Of a DNA stretch of 64,000 nucleotides, positions 42,561-53,018 are shown in pieces. Below the pieces are notes generated by a model. It saw only the letters and a program-made list of their open reading frames with translations, was not told the origin of the DNA and did no database searches. The stretch comes from Dastarcus helophoroides. Its lineage: Eukaryota; Arthropoda; Insecta; Coleoptera; Bothrideridae. The stretch is taken from the NCBI GenBank assembly GCA_028583605.1, contig CM053331.1, positions 11,454,857 to 11,518,856 on the forward strand. The letters are read 5' to 3'. A program made the translations under genes and the position numbers. How positions within the stretch are numbered: position 1 is the first letter of the stretch; each line of letters starts with the position of its first letter.

Positions 42561-43010
42561 ACCATGGGAAATGGTTATCCAATTTACAATTAAATTTTCG
42601 CAGGAAAGCAAAAATAAAAAAGCTCGTCTTCAAGCTTAACACATGCATCTACTTTTGTCTCCAAAACTATTCATAACATAAACATTAGGGTGGAGTGAAT
42701 ACAATTTTTTTCTATATTCATTATGGCATTATGGCATATTCGCAAAAAGGCACAATATGAAAGCCAAAATATTTTTTGTCTAGGTTTATATTTAAAGGTG
42801 CCCTCGATAGATTAAAGTTTTGAAAAAATAATCCGAAACTTGTTGCTGTTCGGTAGAGCAAAATTAAATGCTTTAATTTAAAAAAAATCGTAGAAATTAT
42901 TTTTATTTTGTTTCTAAGTAATAAGTAATTATGATATTATTTAATTATGTTTGTAGTAAAGATGTATAAGGATTTAATTAAGTTCTATATTTGTTGTTTA
43001 CAGTAAAAAT
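42561..43010. other. intergenic, nothing recognised
   Basis: AT-rich sequence between the repeat block and the repeat-encoded pseudogene. Confidence 0.45.
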
Positions 43011-43014
43011 GGCT

Positions 43015-44210
43015 CAAGCTACGACTCGTTAAAAGACAAACTGTCCCGGTATTGGCACTCCCGAAACATTACCCTTGTCTTAATTACCGACCTACTTTAA
43101 TGTTATGAAATACTATCTTCTGATCAAGCATAAGCTAAAGCCAGAAAAATCATTTAAAGAACCGAAATCTCAGAAAGAGTTGCGACTCTGGTTTTAGAAA
43201 TATGGCATAAATCCTCGCTTCCAACAGTAAATTTAAAAAGAGTATTGCAAATTATTAGGTCTTACCAGGAAAAATAAAAAAGTTAATTAAACCATTTAAA
43301 GGACGTCAAGCTAGAAAAAACTATAAAGTGAAAGTTAACAAATTCTAAGAAGATTCCCAAATATTATTCGACATTAGTAGCTGCAAATGTGTAACAGTTG
43401 TCGATTGTACGTGTGACAAAAGCAGTTTTATACCGAAAGAGGCAATTAATTTCTTAATAGATTAGAGGATATGAGAAAAATTATTGTCGGAGGCATTCAT
43501 GTAACCACAACAAAAAAATCCCGAGAAAGCAATAACGAAAAAGAATGGAATCATCTCGCTTGAAACAGCTACAAAATTATGAAAAACATTTCTGGTTTCA
43601 TTCTCAAGTTGAAAAACAACTATAAGCAGCAGCAATAGCAGCAGCAGCAGCTTTTCTGATACTTCATTTTTAATGGCGCTTTTCTTTAATCAAGAACCAA
43701 CAGACGATGTTGCTGAGACGTCTCATAAACAGATGCGCATAAAATTCCTATCTTTGGCTCTTGCCTGCGATCGTACTGGAGTTTCTGATAGGTTTGCCGC
43801 TCTTATAGCTTTTGCTGTCTTGAAAGACGTTGGCATCATTACATCAAGTGATCAAAGTAGTGTGATAGATCGTTGGAAGGTTCAACGGGAAAGAGCAAGG
43901 ACAAGTTCTACTTTACAAGACTTGACAAATGTCTGGTCTTTACTTTGATGGTAGAAAAGACAAAACTTTGGTAATAGTCAAGAAAGAAGATTATGGTACA
44001 GAAAACGGCAAATAGATCAATACGTCATGGTGTCTGAACCAAGGAGCGTTTGTTTTGGTCATATCACGGTGCAGACAGGATCAGCTAGAACAATGGAAGA
44101 TAGTATTATAAAATAGTTAAATAATAAATCGGTTGACTTGAGTGCTTTATCAGTCAGTAATTGACTCTAGTAAATACTGGATTTAAAGACGGTGTCATAA
44201 GCCTGTTAGA
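43015..44210 (+). pseudogene. degraded repeat-encoded insect ORF
   Basis: Broken plus-strand frames include C-P-G-I-G-T-P-E-T-L-P-L-S near 43045, Y-Y-L-L-I-K-H-K-L-K-P-E, a 91-codon open stretch 43673..43948 with L-A-L-A-C-D-R-T-G-V-S-D-R, and K-T-L-V-I-V-K-K-E near 43965. I recognise this order from multicopy uncharacterised ORFs in insect genomes, where a longer open form ends in a DxD/WxxC-type domain. It has many stops here, so it is dead. Function unknown; possibly carried by a mobile element. Confidence 0.5.
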
Positions 44211-44229
44211 GGTTTTTTTATAAGTTTAA

Positions 44230-44645
44230 TCCACTCGCCATCATGCTTTCAAAGCACTGCGAGTAGGATGCGGAAACAAGGATAGATGGCGACGAACCGC
44301 CTTTTGAAACAAGGATAGGCTTCTAATTTTTGGGGAAAATTCCTTTCGGTAACAAGTTCCATAACTTGGAAGTTTTATAGAAAAGAGTCACCGTAGACAG
44401 AAGTCCTCACTGTGTCAAGCTGTATTTGTAGTACTTGTAGAAAAGAGACAAGTCACCAACCATACGCCCGTGCTTTAGTGTTTCGAGAGAATCGGCCTGA
44501 CTCTCGTCATCAATTAGTCAAATAGCTCTTCTTTGATGAATTGAATCCAAGAGAGCTAAAGTGTATTTTGGGGCTGAACTCCAAACATAAGAACAGTATT
44601 CTAGTGTTGGCCTAACTTGAGCTTTGTATAGTGTATAGATAGCTT
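44230..44645 (-). mobile_element. 5'-truncated LINE tail (family of 20.2-22.6 kb)
   Basis: Related to 20220..20360 joined to 20637..20990, without the ribozyme-like element, so it records the empty insertion site. It encodes degraded RT C-terminal sequence on the minus strand. Confidence 0.75.
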
Positions 44646-45278
44646 TCAGTACTGCATGTGAACGTTAATTTTCTGCTTTATTGGCTATTCTGTAACTTTT
44701 TTTTCATAAATATTAATCTCATTTTTATTGCAGAATTTTTGATTTATTTTTGCTTTAAGAGAGATTTGGGGCACCATAAACTTTTAAATCTTTTTTTATT
44801 ATTACAAAAAATATAGTTTTCAAACTACATAAAAAATACTAAAAAATACTATTCTGATAGATTATTAAGGTTTATGTACATCTGAATGAAGCTGTCAACA
44901 ATGAACGAAATTATACTTTTTTCCAAAATTCTTTCGTGCTGGGGCACCTCAAACCATTATAATACAAAAATGATATTTAACATGCTTTATTTACTCATCC
45001 ATAGGAAGCTTTTTATCACTATGCTATAATAAAAAATCAGAAAAAAAAATTTTCATGCATTTTAATTTGACCCTAATAAACATATCTTATACCAAATGCG
45101 TTTTGCAAAACAATTTTTATATTTATCACCAGTTACAGTGGCATTTTGTTTAGTAATAAGCATATTGTTTATTGAATTTATTGTAAGAATTGAAACATAA
45201 AATTATCAGTTAAAAAAATTAATGTAGCTCCTACTTTCATGACAATTATACTACACTACATTTCAATTTGGTATCTGA
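44646..45278. other. intergenic, nothing recognised
   Basis: AT-rich sequence without identified features. Confidence 0.45.
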
Positions 45279-45656
45279 GAGTGCCAATGTACTAGACACT
45301 TTATTCTATACATTTCTGTCTCACATAAAATATTGAAAGTATCAACTATCCCGAAAGAAGCTATCTTAGGGTGCGTTCACGCTAGACGCTTTATTCTTTA
45401 CATTTCTCTCTGAGATAAGTATCAGCTATCCTGAGAGAAGCTATTCAAGACTTATTAACACAGGTGAGTCTCGGAATATTGACACTTAACATATTTTATG
45501 TCAGAAAGAATTGTTCGGAATAAAGAGTTTAATGTAAACGCACTGTTAGATTCTCAGCTGTGTAGATAGATAGGTCCCGGATGGCTTCTCCCAAAATAGT
45601 TGACCCTTATCTCAGCGAGAAATGTACGGCATAAAGGGTCTAGTGTAAACGCACCC
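45279..45656. mobile_element. Harbinger-like MITE copy 5, with a nested copy inside
   Basis: The outer copy has a left end GAGTGCC-like and a right end GCACCC. Its halves are separated by the inner copy at 45369..45545. It corresponds to 41257..41450 within the duplicated segment. Confidence 0.7.
45369..45545. mobile_element. Harbinger-like MITE copy 6, inserted into copy 5
   Basis: A 177-bp element starting GGGTGCG and ending GCACTG, flanked by TTA at 45366..45368 and 45546..45548. The outer copy is continuous across one TTA, confirming the 3-bp target duplication of the family. Confidence 0.8.
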
Positions 45657-46440
45657 TTGTATTCATGGTTTTTTTAGTTTCTAGATAGTTTTTAGCCATG
45701 TCATATGCCGATTATTATTTTTGGGCAATGACAGTTCTGACATAAATAAGTTTAACCTGTTAACTTGGACACTTTTGTCATAATTTATTCATCATTTGAA
45801 CAAAGAGCACAACATTTCTATAAAATGAAGAGAAAAAACTGTTCGTTAAATATTTTTTTCTCGAAAAAGAAAACTAATTGCCTCTTAGTATTTTACACTG
45901 TACTTAAAAAAACTTCACTTTCAATATGTATAAAAGTTATAAGAGCTTGAGATTCATAAGTTTGAAAGTTTTCTTATAAACTAGGTTGTTTTTTAATAAA
46001 ATTGAAACTATTTGACCAATGATTTCCAAAATGAGTTGAGTTCTAGTTAGTTTGAGAACTTGCGAGTCGATTTAAATAAGAATGCCCAAAATTGGTAAAT
46101 AATTGCGACCTGTAGCGTGATAAGTGATAAGTCAAAAACGACTAACTTTTTGTTTGTACGTATGTTATCACATTTAACATATGTACAAGCAGACTGACAG
46201 TCGTTTTTCAATGATGAAATTTGAAGTTAACCTTTATTTAAAAATATAGCAAATATTATTCTTGTCCAGAGAAAGCTGTTTTCTATCTAAAAAGCTATAT
46301 TACAACTGATTTGTTGGAAAATTACCCTAGATATACTGAATTTTATGGAAAAAAAAAAATTGTGTTTTCTAACATTTCGCGATAATATAGCAATGTGTAT
46401 TGTTGACATTTTTGCTAAATTTTAACTTTTCCTCACAAAA
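45657..46440 (+). repeat. duplicated segment, copy B
   Basis: Related to 41451..42110 (see copy A). No genes recognised. Confidence 0.55.
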
Positions 46441-46747
46441 TTTGATTTCTTTTATAAATTTTGATGTTTTTAAAGGATCACATCTGAAAATCTTCACCTT
46501 TTCACATAGCCACTTTTATTAAAATTCCGACTTATTCTCAAATTATGGATTAAAAATTTTGATTTTTTGTAAACTTCGATTGTTTTCTATTTTGGCATTT
46601 GAAAAATATTTTTTATAACGTCACATCCCAAAATGACATTTATTTAACAGTATCGATGAATCAAAACAATGTCATTGTAGACAAGTGTAAAGCAATTTAT
46701 TTAACCTACAAGTAATTAATTGGTATTGATATATCGTGTTCAGTGAA

Positions 46748-46885
46748 TATGATAACGAAGGCTTCCACGGTCAGAGTCAGTACAGCATATACTTCTTCCG
46801 GGACTGGACCTTGTCAAAGAACTACTAAAAGTGTTCGACGTTTCACTCACCATCGTAAGGGTCTTCTTTAGGAACAAAAAAACAA
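46748..46885 (-). repeat. inverted terminal segment of the Penelope element
   Basis: Reverse-complement relative of 50110..50265 (shared GAAGCCTTCGTTATCAT-type end, ACTTTTAGTAG, GAAACGTC). Its ribozyme-like core is mutated to CUAAAGA. It marks the 5' boundary of the Penelope copy. Confidence 0.7.
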
Positions 46886-46934
46886 TAAATGAAAAATAAA
46901 ATACAACTGTGATCACACGTCCTCAATTCTAAAA

Positions 46935-47486
46935 ACTTTGCAGAATTGTTGTCCGAAGTAACCCTGGACCCCAACGACATACTGGTAAGTTTGGACGTCA
47001 CTTCACTATTCACTAATGTTCCAATTTCCGACTCCATGACGATAATTCGTCAATTACTTTCAGGCAGGTTCTCTAGTTGATTTATCTGAAATGTGCCTCA
47101 CATCGACTTATTTTTCTTTTAATGGTAGTTTCTATAAACAAATGTCTGGCACCCGAATGGGTTTCCTCTTATCCCCAGTCGTAGCAAATATTTTCATGGA
47201 ATCTTTTAAAAATACTGCGTTGGAAACTGCGGGTTTAAAACCCAAGCTATGGCTTCGTTATGTAGATGATACATTTATTGTATGGCCTCATGGCAAGGAT
47301 TCACTAAATATATTTTTGGAACACTTAAACAGCTTAGATTCTTCCATTAACTTCATTATGGAAATCGAAACCAACGGTTCTTTTCATTTTCTTGACGTAT
47401 TGGTCACCCGTTTACCAAACGGTCGCGCCTCTCATTCCGTTTATCGAAAACCCAACATCACTCTTCCCAAAAACGTTTTGTTATAA
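46935..47486 (+). pseudogene. Penelope-type reverse transcriptase, 5'-truncated
   Basis: Shifting frames give D-I-L-V-S-L-D-V-T-S-L-F-T-N-V (motif A) near 46975, then an open frame (47091..47486) with Q-M-S-G-T-R-M-G-F-L-L-S-P-V-V-A (motif B), L-R-Y-V-D-D-T-F-I-V-W (motif C, active YVDD) and F-H-F-L-D-V-L. Continuation after 47490 in other frames leads to the GIY-YIG domain. The family is clear; the protein is interrupted. Confidence 0.88.
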
Positions 47487-48305
47487 ATTCACTGGTTTCA
47501 CGAGCTGTAGTAATTTCACAGCCGATAAATCTTTCAGAATAATCGAACAAAATTCGTTTTAACCTCCGCAACAATGGTTACAAATCGCACGACATTGAAA
47601 CTGTCATTAAACAACATCGCCACCCTACCCCTCGTCCTTCAAAAAATTCAATAATTTCTTCTAAAGTCTTTCTTCCTTATGTTCACGGAGTGACAGATCG
47701 AATCGGAAAATTATTGAGAAAACACAACATTAAATCCATTTTTTCATCATCCTTAAAAATCTAACAGCTCCTTTCATCTCCCAAAGATAAAACTTCATCC
47801 TTTTGATCTAATGGTGTGTACAGGGTTGTTCTTGTGGTTCAGTGTACAGGATGAGCGAAACTCGATGTCTCAGCTCTATTATAACAAAAGAAAAAACGAT
47901 ATAAGAAATCTGCAAAGAGGTTCTTAAATTGAATGGAATAAGATCCATTATAAGTCAAATTTGCATATTTTTCCAGATTTGGAAACCAAAATAATGACGT
48001 CATTGAACTTTTTTTTCCAGAAACATACTTGTATTTCTACATATTTAAAAAGAGGTAGTTTTTTTAAACAAATTTTGTATAGAAAAAAATTTGGTATCTT
48101 TTTCGAATAAAAAGTTATAAGCAATTTTATTGCAAAAAAAGAATACCAACAAAAACTCCTAACTACTGCGATTTAAACAAATAGCCTCTAGAAATGCAAT
48201 AAATCAAAAATCAAAGAAGAGTGCAATCTGTCAATAATTAAACTAATGGTAAACAAATATTTTTTGTTGCCATTTGACCTGAAAAATGTTCACGTAAAAG
48301 ATATA

Positions 48306-49158
48306 CAGGGTGAATTAGAAAGAATGGGCCAACGCTAAACTGAAGGTACTAGACACCAAAATATTACGATCGAGCTCAATATGTCTTATACCAATGTGGA
48401 TGGTTTAAGAGGTACAGGGCGTTGAAAGTTTAAATTTTGTTCTGAAATTTTTTAATAATTGGGAAAGTTTTGATGCTAGTAATTTAATATTTGGGAATTT
48501 TATGTTTTTTGGTGTGAGAACTACGAATTTTGAATTTATATTGATGTTGCCCCTAGAGGCGCTAATTTCACATAATCATTTACGTAAATTAAAACATATT
48601 TTTTTTACCTGTTGAATTATACTTAAAACAAGTAGACAATATAAAAAGCGATCAATTCTATAAAGAAAAGGTACTCTTGTTTAAGTCGTCTAAAGGTAAG
48701 GATTTTTTATATATTTGCAATTAAAAGTTTCAATGTATTTTTTTAATGTTTTTTCTAATTTCACATAATAATTTACGTAAATTAAAACATATTTTTTTTA
48801 TTTGTTGAATTATACTTAAAACAAGTAGACAATATAAAAGGCGATCAATTCTATAAAGAAAAAGTACTCTTGTTTAAGTCGTCCAAAGGAACGGTTTTTT
48901 ATATATTTGCAATTAAAAGTTTCCATGTATTTTTTTTAATGTTTTTTTAAGGCGTAGATATTACTATAATAAAATATTAAATTTATAGCACCAAAACTTT
49001 TTCAATTATTGAGAAATTTCAGAATAAAATTTAAACTTTGAACGCCCTGTATCTCTTGAACTATTTACATTAGTATAAGGCATATTCAGCTCAATTGTAA
49101 TATTTTGTTGTCTATTCTCTCCAGTTTTGCGTTAGCCCATTCTTTCTGATTCACCCTG
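48306..49158. mobile_element. nested Tc1/mariner-like MITE
   Basis: An 853-bp element with ends CAGGGTGAATTAG and CTGATTCACCCTG, TA-flanked. The arms are inverted (ACGCCCTGTATCTC at the right mirrors the left). Its centre holds a 193-bp tandem duplication. Confidence 0.82.
48562..48947 (+). repeat. 193-bp tandem duplication inside the nested MITE
   Basis: Two adjacent units begin CTAATTTCACATAAT at 48562 and 48755 and match closely throughout, ending near 48947. Confidence 0.85.
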
Positions 49159-49938
49159 TATTATTTATTAGTTTATGGGAAATTTCAAAAGAACACTAGA
49201 AGAGCAGGGGAATACTCTCTGAGACGTGTTATTCCAAATCTGAAAATAATTAATAGATTTGTTTCCAAAGGCTGTTTGATTAAATCGCACCAATTGCGAA
49301 TTTTTAATAAAACATTGTTTACAATAAATTTGCTTGTAAATTTTTAACGGAAAAAGATACCAAATTTTTTTGTTTACAAAATTTGTTTAGAAAAATTAGC
49401 TCTTTTTAAATGTATAAAAACATAGAAATATTTCTGGAAAAAAAATTCAATGACGTCATTACTTTGGTTTCCAAATCTGAAAAAATATGCAAATTTAGCT
49501 TTGAATGGACCTTATTTAATCCAATGTCTGAATCTCTTTTCAGATTTCCTACATCATTTTTTCTTTTCTTATAATAGCGCCGAGACATTGAGTTTCGCTC
49601 GCCCTGTACATCGGAGACACGGGGCGATCATTTAAGACGCGAATATCCGAGCACCAAAGATGTCTTAGGTCTGGTTTATTTTCGCAGTCAGCCATTGCCG
49701 AATATCAACATGAGACCGGACATAAGATTATCTTTGATAATATTTTAATTATATCCAATATTCCCAATTATTATAATAGGAAGATACGCGAGGCCATTGA
49801 AATCCAAAAATTTCCCAAAAACATCAACAGAGACGACGGTAACATGCTTTCCTCCATCTGTAAACCAACCATCGGAAATCTTCGGACGTGATCGCGCAGA
49901 CGAATGGTATAGAAAGTTTCCCTTTCCCTCTTTTCTGT

Positions 49939-50059
49939 CAGAAGAGTTTCGCCTCTGGTATGGTGGACACAGTGAGTTACCGTGCTCTTTGGTCTAAACT
50001 TTCTTATCCTTTGTACCAATTTGCAATTCAGAAGAGTTTCGCCTCTGGTATGGTGGACA
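49939..50059 (+). repeat. two 31-bp direct repeats, 90-bp period, in the Penelope 3' region
   Basis: CAGAAGAGTTTCGCCTCTGG and its continuation TATGGTGGACA occur at 49939 and again at 50029. They lie between the endonuclease remnant and the terminal ribozyme-like motif. Confidence 0.85.
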
Positions 50060-50130
50060 TACTGGGTGCTCTGATGTTTTGAAATTGGCCTTTCCATTCT
50101 TTCATTTTTGCATATTCCTCTTTTCATTTC

Positions 50131-50180
50131 TTTGTTCCTGAAGAAGCCCCTGCGATGGTGGATGAAACGTCCAACACTTT
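50131..50180 (+). ncRNA. hammerhead-ribozyme-like motif at the Penelope 3' end
   Basis: CUGAAGA (50138..50144), a stem AGCCCC/GGUGGAU with two mismatches, GAAA, then CGUC. GUU before the core can pair with AAC after the cleavage triplet, beyond a C/C mismatch. Hammerheads with minimal stem III are known from Penelope-like elements, which supports the reading. Confidence 0.5.
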
Positions 50181-50275
50181 TAGTAGATCTTTGACACGGT
50201 CCAATCCCGGAAGAAGTATATCCTGTACTGACTCTGGCCGTGGAAGCCTTCGTTATCATAATATTGTATACAACA

Positions 50276-50683
50276 CGTGACTAAACTATGTTTTTCTTTA
50301 CTTGTGTGGTTTATACCACCTGCCTTCAGCTCGTGCCAGAAACGCCACAATCGTAAAAAAAAACACCATTTTAGCCACTTGTTATATAAAATACTATTTT
50401 TTTAATCGAAGTTCCATTTTAATAAAAATTTCGATTTTAACAATTTTTACAAACTTTTTTTGAAAATTTCGATCTTTAAAATTTTTATTTTCGTTTAGAC
50501 CTTTAGATTTCTCGCAATGTTGATTTTTATTTAAATTTTCACCTTTTTCAAAAATTTATTAAAGGAATTTCGATAGAAATAAGTGTTTCAATCCTTTGAC
50601 ATTTACAAATTTTCACTTTTTTCCAATGTTTATCATCATTTTAACTATTTTTTAAAATTTTTGTTTTTGTAAAATTCCAAAAA
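50276..50683. other. intergenic AT-rich sequence
   Basis: T-rich quasi-periodic words as elsewhere. No gene. Confidence 0.45.
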
Positions 50684-50790
50684 TTGAAATACAAATCTTT
50701 TTCCCTGAATCTTAGAAAGATTAAAAAATACAACAAAAGTGCCCTAACGCGTTTCGATAGCCAAGCTATTATCTTCAAAGAAATAAAATT
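50684..50790. mobile_element. half copy of the hammerhead-like inverted-repeat element
   Basis: Carries one arm of the 20366..20624 family (GAAATACAAATCT, ACGCGTTTCGATAGCCAAGC). The minus-strand core reads UUGAAGA, so the leading C is lost. Confidence 0.6.
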
Positions 50791-51108
50791 ATGTTTAAAA
50801 ATTTTGAAAAAAAATCAGAAGCTTCAGAAAAAAGTAGGAACAATTTTCAAATAAATTCGGCATTTCCAGAAAAAGGTGAAGCATTAAAAAACCAAATTAT
50901 TTAAACAAGTCGAAATTTTTAAAAAAGATCGAATTACAAAATGGTTATATTTCCAAAAAAGTCGAAAATACAAAAATTTTCAAACAGTAGAAATGTTTAG
51001 AATATAATCAAATACACCACAAAAGATGTTCTCATTTGGTTTGATTGTTTTATTTTTTTATTAATGAGTTGTCTTTTACTATATTCTTATTAACAACACA
51101 ATAAGATA
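50790..51108. repeat. AT-rich quasi-periodic block
   Basis: A-rich degenerate sequence without genes. Confidence 0.4.
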
Positions 51109-52248
51109 CAGGGTGTTTTCGAATAAAATGTTAAAACATAAGGAGGATAATACTGGGATCATATTAAGAAAAAAAGTTTGCATTAACATAGGTTCGGACC
51201 TCTTTATTTTCAACATACAGGGTCTTACAAATTATAACAAAATTCTTTTTTCTCTGAGTACTTTGAAACCTTTCGAATTTTTTTTTTTTTTGAGTTTTGG
51301 TAGGTATTAACTAGGCATAAAAGCAAATTTTTTACACATTTGTTCCACTTCCAAAAATGTACCAAAAATGGTACACCAATGCTTTTTTCAGAAGAGGTTC
51401 TAATTTCATAAACATCTTTTATTTTTTGGTAAAAATGCCCTCTTAATTATTTTCCTACAACGGTCGGTTTTCGATTAAGATGTCCTTGAACATTTTTAGT
51501 CACGAAAATAAAAAGAAAAAAAAGTCACGCCGCTGATTTTTCTTTAAAATAGATATGGTTTATACTAATGTATTTTATTCCTTGGTAAAAATTTCCTCTT
51601 AACCTTTTTGTCCGACGAATAATTTTCATTAAAAAATAAAATGCTTTTATTTGCATTTCGATGGGCGTTCAATCTTCTTTTCTGCAAATTTAATGTCTTA
51701 TTTTAAGGAAACTTTGGCCATTGGGGTTTCTTTATGAAAATTAATGTAAGGTTAGTTAGATTTACGTGTTTTTTTGGAAGTAACTATTTCTAGTTATTAA
51801 TAATCCCATAGCAAGGAATAAGTAAATTTATGGTCTTTAAAGCTAAATCATTTTTTTTTTGGAAAAGCTTTCGTCAGACGAAAAAAAGTCATGGGAGCAT
51901 TTTTAACAAGCAATGAAAGTGGTTTATGAATTGGGTACTTCTTTTGGAAAAAACCAAAGGCATACCATTTTTTCGTTAAAAATACTCAAGGTGAGGTTGA
52001 CGCGGACGCCACTGAAGCAGGTAAAGCAAATATTTTTTTGTAGAAAATGCGCCTTTGTGTCTATTAATATCTACCAAAATTGAAAAAAAATATTTCAAGT
52101 GGTTTTATTGTATTTAAGAAAAAAATTTCAATACCCTCTATCTTAAAAATAAAGCGGTTCCGGACTTATGCTGATATATCCTCTTTTTCTTAAAATCGTG
52201 CAAAGATTACGCTTCTTCAGTATTAGAACCTTAGTCGAAAACCCCCTG
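51109..52248. mobile_element. Tc1/mariner-like MITE
   Basis: A 1140-bp element with ends CAGGGTGTTTTCGA and TCGAAAACCCCCTG, TA at both flanks. No transposase recognised. The interior includes short frames without motifs. Confidence 0.75.
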
Positions 52249-52254
52249 TATATA

Positions 52255-52470
52255 AGCTCTTAGGGAATCAAGTCAAAAGCGTTGCAGCTACAATCAATTT
52301 TTATACACAGGAACTCAAATATATTTGTCATTTTGAGCGTTACGCAAAAAAACTAAGAATTTTCATAAAGGCAATTTGGTTATGTATTAAAAAAACTAAC
52401 CTTTTCAGCGTGCAAAATTTTATTTTTTGAAATACTCCCATTCTAGTCATTTTTATGACCATGCTTCAGG
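52255..52470 (+). repeat. dispersed repeat shared with 58.3-58.9 kb
   Basis: The segments GGAATCAAGTCAAAAGCGTT and ATACTCCCATTCTAGTCA have close relatives at 58345 and 58875, in the same order, separated there by extra sequence. Confidence 0.55.
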
Positions 52471-53018
52471 TCAGTTTAAACAGCTTTCGTTTTTTATTAC
52501 AAGAGAAACCCAGGTTTGCAATCCACCGGTAAAAGTGTAAACTATTTCCATAATTTTTAATCGACATTACAAGATCATAAATCGAATAATTAAAGTATGT
52601 CTTAAAATATAAAATTTAATTAATTAACCGGAAATTGTAGATAAATAATACGTTAGCTGCTGATTGTAAATCTAATTAAAAGCTCGTAGTATCCTAGAAT
52701 TTATGAGCATAGCACATTTAATTAATCTAATGTCGGGTCGATAGTATGATAATTTATTATTCATTATACCCACAATTGCATTAAAATCTCATCAGAGAAT
52801 AACCTTGCAAAACTGTATGCCCTAAACTTTACCCCCTAAATGGAAGTAGTCTACATGACATGTTGTCAACTGTTGGGTGCCACCGGTTTTGATTTTGCAG
52901 TTTTGATTTCTGCAACTTTGTCAAATTTACCGCATTTTTACAAAATTATTTTTATTTTTTATTATTTATATTATTATTTATTTTTTAATTTTGAATGACG
53001 CTACAAAGATTTTGTATA
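52471..53018. other. intergenic, nothing recognised
   Basis: AT-rich sequence between two repeats. Confidence 0.4.

Larger units (their letters stand above)
47847..49606. mobile_element. Tc1/mariner-like foldback element inside the Penelope endonuclease
   Basis: A 1760-bp element with ends CAGGATGAGCGAAACTC and GAGTTTCGCTCGCCCTG and TA at both flanks. The arms are inverted over several hundred bp. It has no transposase and contains a second TIR element at 48306..49158. Confidence 0.82.
47812..49760 (+). pseudogene. GIY-YIG endonuclease domain of the Penelope element, split by an insertion
   Basis: C-S-C-G-S-V-Y before the insertion (47825..47845) joins Y-I-G-D-T-G-R-S-F-K-T-R-I-S-E-H after it (49607..49660). 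Between them lies the TIR element. Downstream frames read A-I-A-E-Y-Q-H-E-T-G-H and I-R-E-A-I-E-I, typical of the domain's later motifs. The reading is in frame across the junction if one TA is counted. Confidence 0.85.
46745..50275 (+). mobile_element. Penelope-like element with RT and GIY-YIG endonuclease
   Basis: The plus strand reads an RT whose 5' part is missing, then a linker with V-F-L-P-Y-V-H-G-V-T-D-R-I-G and a GIY-YIG domain, the domain order of Penelope-like elements. The element begins with an inverted copy of its own 3' terminus (46748..46885 mirrors 50110..50265), a known structural habit of this group. The endonuclease is split exactly at a TA by a 1.76-kb TIR element (47847..49606), which itself holds another (48306..49158). 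Stops and frameshifts mean it is not active. Confidence 0.88.

Noticed and set aside
49771..50259. 162-codon minus-strand open frame with a repeated H-H-T-R-G-E-T-L-L
   Set aside because: The repeat comes from the 31-bp direct repeats, and the frame is antisense to the Penelope 3' region.
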